A DNA stretch of 16,999 nucleotides, from the NCBI GenBank assembly GCA_900553635.1, contig USDU01000028.1:1-16999 (forward strand), written 5' to 3'. The DNA comes from an uncultured Lachnospiraceae bacterium. GTDB lineage: Bacteria; Bacillota_A; Clostridia; Lachnospirales; Lachnospiraceae. Shown piece after piece: positions 7,182 to 11,985 of this stretch (position 1 is the first letter of the stretch; each line of letters begins with the position of its first letter). Below the pieces are notes generated by a model, which worked only from the letters and a program-made list of their open reading frames with translations, did not search any database and was not told the origin of the DNA. The position numbers were made by a program, and so were the translations under genes.

Positions 7182-7229
7182 ACTGGCTGTTTTAAAATAG
7201 CCAGTTTTTAATAAAACAACCAGTCCAGT
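7182..7229. promoter_or_regulatory. CCAGT repeat cluster and 24-bp palindrome at the S-component promoter
   Basis: A near-perfect 24-bp palindrome (7182-7205, arms ACTGGCTGTTTT and AAAATAGCCAGT, one mismatched pair) lies beside two tandem CCAGT copies (7220-7224, 7225-7229). There are thus three direct and one inverted copy in 48 bp. On the plus strand the palindrome is followed by TTTTT, so it could also be a terminator. Its place at the predicted leftward start site favours an operator, for instance of a B6-sensing MocR/PdxR-type regulator; that identity is a guess. Confidence 0.4.
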
Positions 7230-7235
7230 TGTAAA
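7208..7235 (-). promoter_or_regulatory. Putative promoter of the ECF S-component/aminotransferase operon
   Basis: On the minus strand, TTTACA (7235-7230) as -35 and TATTAA (7213-7208) as -10 with a 16-bp spacer. It overlaps the CCAGT repeats and would give a leader of about 155 nt. Confidence 0.4.
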
Positions 7236-7268
7236 TTTTTGATAAAACATACAGAAAATATGGGAAAA

Positions 7269-7284
7269 TACAATAAGTATTGTA
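7269..7284. promoter_or_regulatory. 16-bp perfect palindrome, likely operator
   Basis: TACAATAAGTATTGTA is a perfect dyad (7-bp arms around AG) overlapping the -35 box of the rightward promoter at 7280-7308. It also lies in the region shared with the divergent vitamin operon. The binding protein is unknown. Confidence 0.4.
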
Positions 7285-7308
7285 AAATCGCGGATTATAC
7301 GGTATTAT
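7280..7308 (+). promoter_or_regulatory. Putative promoter of the coiled-coil/signal peptidase operon
   Basis: TTGTAA (7280-7285), a 17-bp spacer and TATTAT (7303-7308). The predicted start is near 7315, about 78 nt before the ATG at 7393. Confidence 0.55.
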
Positions 7309-7392
7309 GAAAAAAGATAAATAACAGGCTGAAGCGCTTGCTGCTGAGGCCGTATGAACGTGATTCAGATGTCTTACAAAGGGGGCGGCAGT

Positions 7393-7956
7393 ATGGAAGA
7401 ACAGAGCAAAGCAATCGTAGAGGGGAAGCCTCTCGAGTATCCTGAGATCGTGCAGGATACGGTAGAGGTAGAGTTCCCGGAGATAACAGATTTTGTGAGG
7501 AATATGAAATTGAAGAGCGGAATATTTGGATTTCAAAAAGAAGATGTCTATGAGAAAATGCAGCAGTTGAATAAGATGTACCAGAGCCGGGCCCAGCAGA
7601 TGCGGGACCAGAACCGGGGACAGCTAAAGCAGATGCGCAGACAGCAGCAGGAAGAGATTGAGGATATGAAAGCACGGCTGGCCGCAGAGCGCGCCCAGGA
7701 GCAGCAGAAGCTGGCCGAGGAGCAGCAGGCCATGAAAGAAAAATTCGACGCGGAGCAGAAGGAAGCTTACGAGAAAATGCAGGAACAGATCGCCGCTGCC
7801 CGGGTAGAAATCCGTCGCGAAATGCAGGCGCAGATGCAGGAAAAAGCCGATCAGCAGAAGCGTGAGCTGACCATGATCAGCGAGGAACTGGAGCGCCTGA
7901 ATGAGAGGTTCCTTCTGCTGAAGACGAGAATCGGAGAACTGGCGGAACAGGAGTAG
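7393..7956 (+). CDS. Coiled-coil protein with a DivIVA-like motif, function unknown
   Basis: 187 residues from the ATG at 7393, chosen because AGGGGGCGG lies just upstream. An in-frame ATG at 7354 would add 13 residues but has a poorly placed site. Residues ~45-60 (FGFQKEDVYEKMQQLN) resemble the G-F-x4-DV-x5-LN pattern at the N-terminus of DivIVA/GpsB-type proteins. Residues ~60-187 are almost uninterrupted charged coiled coil rich in Gln, Glu, Lys and Arg, with no membrane segment or signal peptide, so it is probably cytosolic. The signal peptidase gene starts 10 bases downstream, so the two are likely co-expressed. A scaffold at the membrane or division site is possible but unproven. Low sequence complexity makes homology weak evidence. 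Confidence 0.75.
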   Translation: MEEQSKAIVEGKPLEYPEIVQDTVEVEFPEITDFVRNMKLKSGIFGFQKEDVYEKMQQLNKMYQSRAQQMRDQNRGQLKQMRRQQQEEIEDMKARLAAERAQEQQKLAEEQQAMKEKFDAEQKEAYEKMQEQIAAARVEIRREMQAQMQEKADQQKRELTMISEELERLNERFLLLKTRIGELAEQE

Positions 7957-7966
7957 ACTGACACAG

Positions 7967-8518
7967 ATGAGAATAGAACAGCTTCAGTCCGTGGACGAGG
8001 TACTGGAAGAACGAAAAGAAAAGTTATACAGACGGAAAGAGTTCCGGCGCTTTATTGTAGAATGTATCGTGCTGGTAGCGCTGGTCTACGCAGCGTTTCA
8101 TTATGTAATTGGCCTGGCAGTCGTTAGTGGCAGTTCCATGGAGCCGGGTCTGACAGATGGGGAAATGGTGCTTTTCTACCGGTTAGATGAGACTTATCAG
8201 AGAAACGACCTGGTGATTATCCACCGGGCAGACGGTGTGGAATACATCAAGCGCGTGGTGGCGGAGCCCGGTGACGTGGTAGAGCTCTCGGAAGAAGGCA
8301 GCCTTATCGTTAATGGAGAGAAGGACGCGACGGTTACGGCTGTCGGCAAAACCGAGGCCCTGTCGGAGAACATTACCTATCCCTATACGGTTCCCGCAGA
8401 CAGCTATTTCGTGCTGGGTGACAACCGGGAAAATTCCAAGGATTCCAGAAGCTTCGGAGCCGTGACGGCGGACGACATCACCGGACGGGTGTTTGTGTAT
8501 ATGGGGATGACGAGATAA
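7967..8518 (+). CDS. lepB: Type I signal peptidase
   Basis: 183 residues, the size of Gram-positive Sip-type enzymes. It cleaves signal peptides from secreted preproteins at the outer face of the membrane. One N-terminal membrane segment spans ~30-52 and is followed by SGSSMEP with the catalytic Ser57, then YIKRVVAEPGD with the general-base Lys95. The GDNRENSKDSRSFG box near the C-terminus completes the S26 family signature. These are the P-type (Ser/Lys) motifs rather than the ER-type Ser/His of SipW. There is no good ribosome site right before the ATG; an AGGAG 13 bases upstream overlaps the end of the preceding gene, so translational coupling is likely. It is the second gene of a two-gene operon. 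Confidence 0.94.
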   Translation: MRIEQLQSVDEVLEERKEKLYRRKEFRRFIVECIVLVALVYAAFHYVIGLAVVSGSSMEPGLTDGEMVLFYRLDETYQRNDLVIIHRADGVEYIKRVVAEPGDVVELSEEGSLIVNGEKDATVTAVGKTEALSENITYPYTVPADSYFVLGDNRENSKDSRSFGAVTADDITGRVFVYMGMTR

Positions 8519-8525
8519 AGGTAGG

Positions 8526-8695
8526 AGGAAAAGACCTGAAGTGCCGACTTCAGGTCTTTCTATGTTCAGACTTGGATATTTCCCATAAAATGAGGAGTGC
8601 CCCGACGTACCAGGTACGCCGAGGCTATTATGAAAAAATTTATCTATATGTGTAGTGAAAGCATTTTTATTGTTAAGAGGTTGTTCCCTTAACTT
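8526..8695 (-). ncRNA. Candidate PhoP-controlled small RNA
   Basis: The -10 box TATACT (minus strand, 8707-8702), with a PhoP-box array at -60 to -22, predicts a start near 8695. The RNA would begin with a hairpin GTTAAG/CTTAAC (8693-8688 with 8677-8672). A mostly unpaired A/U-rich stretch follows, then an imperfect 13-bp hairpin (8625-8599). Next comes a CACTCCTCAT stretch (8600-8591) that is complementary to AGGAG-type ribosome sites. It would end at the 12-bp terminator hairpin at 8559-8530. No convincing ORF is present on this strand. About 170 nt with 5' hairpin, C/U-rich seed and terminator is typical sRNA architecture. Existence is inferred from sequence only. Confidence 0.4.
8530..8559. 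terminator. Hairpin terminator, possibly bidirectional
   Basis: A perfect 12-bp stem (8530-8541 with 8548-8559, aaagacctgaag and its complement) with a 6-nt loop. The plus-strand tail is TTTC and the minus-strand tail TTTTCC, so both tails are short. It follows the signal peptidase stop by 11 bases and would also end the leftward candidate RNA starting near 8695. Confidence 0.6.
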
Positions 8696-8709
8696 GAATA
8701 CAGTATAGC
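8681..8709 (+). promoter_or_regulatory. Putative rightward distal promoter toward the pyrophosphatase operon
   Basis: TTGTTC (8681-8686), a 17-bp spacer and TATAGC (8704-8709). The start near 8716 would put the PhoP boxes at about +2 to +40, a repressing position. A short dyad GTTAAG/CTTAAC (8672-8693) overlaps the -35. Confidence 0.4.
8702..8707 (-). promoter_or_regulatory. -10 box of a leftward, PhoP-type promoter
   Basis: TATACT on the minus strand, nine bases from the last PhoP-box hexamer. There is no -35 consensus, as expected for a PhoP-activated promoter. It overlaps the -10 (TATAGC, 8704-8709) of a rightward promoter on the other strand. Confidence 0.5.
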
Positions 8710-8716
8710 AATTGAT

Positions 8717-8755
8717 TATGAATAAATTATGAACGAATTGTGAATTTAATGTGAA
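8717..8755 (-). promoter_or_regulatory. PhoP box array: four TTCA(C/T)A hexamers at 11-bp period
   Basis: On the minus strand: TTCACA (8755-8750), TTCACA (8744-8739), TTCATA (8733-8728) and TTCATA (8722-8717), each separated by exactly five bases. The known Bacillus PhoP site is repeats of TT(A/C/T)A(C/T)A with about 5-bp spacers, and Streptomyces PhoP uses GTTCACC-type repeats with the same 11-bp period. All four hexamers fit without a mismatch. A fifth, degenerate unit may lie at 8706-8711. This would be bound by the phosphate-starvation response regulator. Confidence 0.65.
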
Positions 8756-9021
8756 AACGCACAAAATACTAAAAAAAGAAAAGAAAAAACAGGACAAAAT
8801 AAACAAAAAGCATAAAAGTATCCGAAAAGGTGGCTCGGCAAAACGCAGAGAAACAATAGAAAACAGGGAGAATAAATCGTGCAGTCCGCACAATACGGAT
8901 GAGTGTCCGTGAGAGACGGAACTAAATGGTGGAGCACAGCGCGAAATTATGTCGTAATTTCTGTGCATCGCAAAGCGTTTCCAGTGGATGGAGTGCACAG
9001 TAAAAAATACAGGAATCCCTC

Positions 9022-9051
9022 TTGTATACAGGGCCGCGGCAATGGTAAAAT
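9022..9051 (+). promoter_or_regulatory. Proximal promoter of the pyrophosphatase operon
   Basis: TTGTAT (9022-9027), an 18-bp spacer and TAAAAT (9046-9051) with an extended -10 TG at 9043-9044. The start near 9058 gives a 32-nt leader. Confidence 0.5.
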
Positions 9052-9089
9052 AGGGGCAACTGATAGTTTACGAATAAAAGGGGTTTAAA

Positions 9090-10754
9090 ATGGAAAAAGA
9101 CAATACCAGACCGGTGTATATCATCGGTCACAAGAATCCGGATACGGATTCCATCTGTTCGGCGCTGGCCTACGCGTATCTGAAGAACACCCTGGAGGGC
9201 GGTGGATATATCGCGGCGCGGGCAGGACAGCTGAATCAGGAGACACAGTATGTGCTGAACTATTTCCAGGCGGAAGCGCCGGTGTACGTGGCCGATGTGA
9301 TGACGCAGGTAAAGGACATCGAGATCCGCAAGACCGAGGGCGTACAGAGCAATCTGTCCCTGAAGCAGGCCTGGAATCTGATGCGCCGCATCGGGGCGGT
9401 GACCCTGCCGATTACCAAGGATCAGAAGATTGAGGGATTGATCACCATCGGCGACATCGCCACCTCCTACATGGACGTGCTGGACAGTAAGATTCTGGCT
9501 CAGGCCAATACCCAGTACCGGAATATCATTGACACTCTGGAAGGTACGATTCTGGTGGGCTCTGCGGAAGACTATTATAACAAGGGTAAGGTGCTCATTG
9601 CGGCAGCGAATCCGGATCTGATGGAGGACTACATAGAGGAGGGCGACCTGGTTATCCTGGGTAACCGCTACGAGTCCCAGCTGTGCGCCATCGAAATGCG
9701 CGCGGGCTGCATCATCGTCTGCGAGGGCGCGAAAGTCTCCATGACCATCAAGAAGCTGGCCCAGGAGCACCACTGCGTAGTCATCAGCACGCCCCACGAT
9801 ACCTTTACGGCGGCGCGCCTGATTAACCAGAGCATGCCGATCCGCTACTTTATGAAGTCCGACAACCTGACCATTTTCAATGTCAATGAGAAGACTGACG
9901 ATATCAAGGAAATCATGGGTCAGAAGCGTTACCGGGACTTCCCGATCGTGGACAAGGACGATAATTATATCGGCATGATTTCCAGACGGAACCTGTTGAA
10001 TCTGAAGCGCAAGCAGGTTATCATGGTGGATCACAATGAGGAATCCCAGGCCGTGGACGGAATTGATCATGCAGAGATTCTGGAGATCATCGACCACCAT
10101 CGTCTGGGCACGCTGGAGACCATGTCTCCGGTATTTTTCCGGAACCAGCCGCTGGGCTGCACTGCGACGATCATGTATCAGATGTACCAGGAGCGGGGCG
10201 TGGAGATTCCGAAGAAGATCGCGGGCCTCTTATGCTCAGCTATCATTTCCGATACATTGATGTTCCGTTCTCCCACCTGTACGGCCATTGACAAATCGGC
10301 TGCGGAGCATCTGGCGCAGATTGCGGGCATCGATATCGAAGATCTGGCTATTGATATGTTCTCTGCCGGCAGCAACCTGGGTTCCCGTACCGCGGAGGAG
10401 ATTTTCTACCAGGATTTCAAGCGCTTCGATGTGGGAAATGTGGAATTCGGCGTGGGTCAGATCAACTCCATGAACGCGGTGGAGCTGGAGGAGATCCGCG
10501 AGAAGCTGATTCCCTACCTGCCTGTGGCGCACCGGGAAAGCGGCCTGAACATGATTTTCTTCATGCTCACCAATATCATCAAGGAGTCCACCGAGCTTCT
10601 GTGCTACGGCCCCAACTCCGACACACTGGTGAAGGAAGCCTTCCAGCTGCCGGATGATGGCGACAGCTACGAGCTGAAGGGACTGGTATCCCGTAAGAAG
10701 CAGTTAATTCCGTCTTTGGCGGGTATGATTCAGCAGATGGAAGAAATGCGGTAA
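9090..10754 (+). CDS. ppaC: Manganese-dependent inorganic pyrophosphatase with CBS-DRTGG-CBS regulatory insert (family II)
   Basis: 554 residues; simple family II enzymes have about 310. It hydrolyses pyrophosphate to two phosphates in the cytosol. The DHH catalytic domain is split. HKNPDTD (H14, D18, D20) is at the N-terminus, and DHNE (D314-H315) and DHH (D335-H337) follow the insert. Between them lie CBS1 (~68-131, with PITKDQKIEGLITIGDI), a DRTGG domain (~134-248) and CBS2 (~250-305, with FPIVDKDDNYIGMISRRN). The C-terminal DHHA2 part includes the conserved SRKKQ near 540. In clostridial homologues this insert binds adenine nucleotides (AMP/ADP inhibit, ATP/Ap4A activate). AAAAGGGG six bases before the ATG supports the start. 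It heads an operon with a flavin reductase and a kinase. Confidence 0.95.
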   Translation: MEKDNTRPVYIIGHKNPDTDSICSALAYAYLKNTLEGGGYIAARAGQLNQETQYVLNYFQAEAPVYVADVMTQVKDIEIRKTEGVQSNLSLKQAWNLMRRIGAVTLPITKDQKIEGLITIGDIATSYMDVLDSKILAQANTQYRNIIDTLEGTILVGSAEDYYNKGKVLIAAANPDLMEDYIEEGDLVILGNRYESQLCAIEMRAGCIIVCEGAKVSMTIKKLAQEHHCVVISTPHDTFTAARLINQSMPIRYFMKSDNLTIFNVNEKTDDIKEIMGQKRYRDFPIVDKDDNYIGMISRRNLLNLKRKQVIMVDHNEESQAVDGIDHAEILEIIDHHRLGTLETMSPVFFRNQPLGCTATIMYQMYQERGVEIPKKIAGLLCSAIISDTLMFRSPTCTAIDKSAAEHLAQIAGIDIEDLAIDMFSAGSNLGSRTAEEIFYQDFKRFDVGNVEFGVGQINSMNAVELEEIREKLIPYLPVAHRESGLNMIFFMLTNIIKESTELLCYGPNSDTLVKEAFQLPDDGDSYELKGLVSRKKQLIPSLAGMIQQMEEMR

Positions 10755-10764
10755 TTTACAAGAT

Positions 10765-11406
10765 ATGGAAAAGAAAAAACAACACTGGAGAGCAGGCAAT
10801 ATGCTCTATCCCCTTCCGGCAGTTATGGTAAGCTGTGGAAGGGAAGGTGAAAAACCAAATATTATCACCGTGGCGTGGGCCGGGACGATTTGTTCCGACC
10901 CCGCTATGGTATCCATCTCCGTAAGACCGAACCGGTATTCCTATGATATTATCCGGGAAACCGGCGAGTTCGTCATCAACCTGACCACGAAAAAGCTTGT
11001 GAAGGCTACCGATTACTGCGGCGTGCGTTCGGGCCGGGATGTGGACAAGTTCGCGGAAATGCATCTGACGCCGGGCAGGGCGGAGCGTCTTAAGTACGCA
11101 CCCACCATCGAGGAGAGTCCGGTCAATATCGAATGCCGCGTGACGGAAGTAAAGGAGCTTGGAACGCATCATATGTTCCTGGCAGAAGTGCTGGGCGTGA
11201 CGGTAGACGAAGCCTATATGAATGAAAATGGCCGTTTCGAGCTGAACAGTACCGGACTGGTGGCTTATTCCCATGGAACCTATTTTGCGTTGGGCGAGGA
11301 GCTTGGCACCTTCGGATACAGCGTGAGGAAGAAGAAGCCAATGAAAACCGCAAAGAAGAAAACCAAGAAAGACAGCAAAAGCAGCAAAGGAAAGAGCAGA
11401 AAATGA
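10765..11406 (+). CDS. Flavin reductase-like, FMN-binding split-barrel protein (flavoredoxin type)
   Basis: 213 residues. The PLPAVMVSCG, IITVAWAGTICSDPAMVSISVRP and GEFVINL segments are the FMN-binding split-barrel of the flavin reductase/flavoredoxin family (PF01613). The usual length is about 190. Here a Lys/Ser-rich tail (~187-213, KKKPMKTAKKKTKKDSK) is added; it may contact nucleic acid or membranes or be merely disordered. The expected role is electron transfer through bound FMN, with partner unknown. It starts 10 bases after the pyrophosphatase stop with only a weak ribosome site, and its stop overlaps the next start in ATGA (11403-11406), so it is mid-operon and translationally coupled. 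Confidence 0.88.
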   Translation: MEKKKQHWRAGNMLYPLPAVMVSCGREGEKPNIITVAWAGTICSDPAMVSISVRPNRYSYDIIRETGEFVINLTTKKLVKATDYCGVRSGRDVDKFAEMHLTPGRAERLKYAPTIEESPVNIECRVTEVKELGTHHMFLAEVLGVTVDEAYMNENGRFELNSTGLVAYSHGTYFALGEELGTFGYSVRKKKPMKTAKKKTKKDSKSSKGKSRK

Positions 11407-11912
11407 AGAAAAACGTCGTACTGATTGGAATGCCGGGAGCCGGAAAAAGCACCATTGGTGTCATTCTGGCGAAAATGATGGGAAAGGATTTTATTGACGC
11501 GGATCTGGTGATTCAGAAAGAGGAAGGAATGCTTCTGAAGGACATTATCAAACGGGACGGCCCGGACGGTTTTCTGGCTGTGGAGAACCGGGTCAATGCG
11601 GGACTGAATCCGGGAAATGCAGTCATCGCCACCGGCGGCAGCGTAGTATATGGCGAGGAAGCTATGAAGCATCTGGGTGAAATCAGTGTGATTGTATACC
11701 TGCGTCTTTCTTATAAAGCAGTGAAATCCAGACTTCACGATGTGAAGGGCCGCGGCGTGGTGCTGCGGGACGGACAGACCCTGCATGATCTTTATGAGGA
11801 GCGGGAGGGTCTGTATGAGAAATACGCCGATGTGACCATCGAGGAGGACGGCCTTAACGTGGAAGAAACCTTAGAAAAGACTTTACAAGCATTAGAAATG
11901 TTGGTAAAATAA
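11403..11912 (+). CDS. Shikimate kinase-like P-loop kinase, substrate uncertain
   Basis: 169 residues, normal shikimate kinase size. Walker A is GMPGAGKST (9-17), the DAD pair D32/D34 aligns with the Asp residues that bind Mg and shikimate, the lid carries RGVVLRDGQTL, and EREGLY keeps the late shikimate-binding Arg. Two family residues are altered. The FRxxE motif is FLAVE (56-60), so the Arg that grips the shikimate carboxylate (Arg58 in M. tuberculosis) is Leu. The GGG motif reads ATGGSVVY, one Gly short. These changes look like a consistent subfamily rather than decay. It would be annotated as AroK automatically, but a different small-molecule acceptor is plausible. It shares an ATGA overlap with the flavin reductase gene and has no aro gene neighbours here. 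Confidence 0.85.
   Translation: MKKNVVLIGMPGAGKSTIGVILAKMMGKDFIDADLVIQKEEGMLLKDIIKRDGPDGFLAVENRVNAGLNPGNAVIATGGSVVYGEEAMKHLGEISVIVYLRLSYKAVKSRLHDVKGRGVVLRDGQTLHDLYEEREGLYEKYADVTIEEDGLNVEETLEKTLQALEMLVK
11882..11910 (+). promoter_or_regulatory. Promoter of the M23 hydrolase gene inside the end of the kinase gene
   Basis: TTTACA (11882-11887), a 17-bp spacer and TAAAAT (11905-11910) with extended -10 TG (11902-11903). This is a very good sigma-A match. The start is near 11917. Confidence 0.65.
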
Positions 11913-11930
11913 AAAATGTTACGAAATTAT

Positions 11931-11957
11931 TACACCTCGGAGCTGCTCCGGGGTGTA
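11931..11957 (+). other. Stem-loop in the leader of the M23 hydrolase gene
   Basis: tacacctcggagc (11931-11943) and gctccggggtgta (11945-11957) form a near-perfect dyad with one G-T pair. It lies about 14 nt into the predicted mRNA. It has no T-tail, so it is not a standard terminator. It covers the in-frame GTG at 11953 and would block it as a start, favouring the ATG at 11986. It may stabilise or attenuate the message. Confidence 0.5.
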
Positions 11958-11985
11958 CTTGAGATTAAAGAAGTTAAAAAAACCA

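Larger units (their letters stand above)
8519..9089. other. 571-bp region without protein genes
   Basis: It contains, in order, the terminator hairpin 8530-8559, an imperfect 27-bp palindrome centred at 8612, overlapping opposite promoters (8681-8709) and the PhoP-box array (8717-8755). A purine-rich stretch (~8757-8880) follows. Next are hairpins at 8906-8920 (tccgt/acgga) and 8934-8966 (gcacag/ctgtgc over aaatta/taattt, with a 4-nt bulge). A proximal promoter (9022-9051) completes it. The 8906-8966 hairpins match no riboswitch I recognise. Open frames here, such as 8903-9088, lack ribosome sites and look random. Confidence 0.6.

Noticed and set aside
8591..8656. Tiny ORFs (about 20 codons) after the signal peptidase, for example ATG at 8591
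   Set aside because: No ribosome sites and no plausible peptide features; the region is better explained as the minus-strand RNA candidate.
8751..8766. Catabolite-repression (cre)-like site TGAAAACGCACAAAA
   Set aside because: One mismatch in a key position and overlap with the A-rich end of the PhoP boxes; not convincing.
8918..8966. T-box-like text (AACTAAATGGTGGAGCACAGCGCG)
   Set aside because: The T-box core has an insertion, no stem I or specifier is visible upstream, and no terminator follows; a pyrophosphatase is not a T-box target.
8183..8998. 271-codon minus-strand open frame across the signal peptidase gene and the gap
   Set aside because: Low-complexity Phe/Ser/Leu translation of A/T-rich DNA, no start signals; the predicted leftward transcript starts inside it, near 8695.
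9035..9075. Possible fluoride riboswitch (GGCAATGG..., CTGATAG, and a GTAAA/TTTAC pairing) before the pyrophosphatase
   Set aside because: Fluoride riboswitches do occur upstream of pyrophosphatases, but P1 and P2 helices in the required order cannot be formed here.
8903..9088. 61-codon plus-strand ORF before the pyrophosphatase
   Set aside because: No ribosome site, contains the proximal promoter and hairpins, no homology features.
8922..10100. 392-codon open frame on the minus strand opposite the pyrophosphatase gene
   Set aside because: Antisense to a well-conserved gene, no ribosome site, no recognisable domain; composition is that of a reverse-strand shadow.
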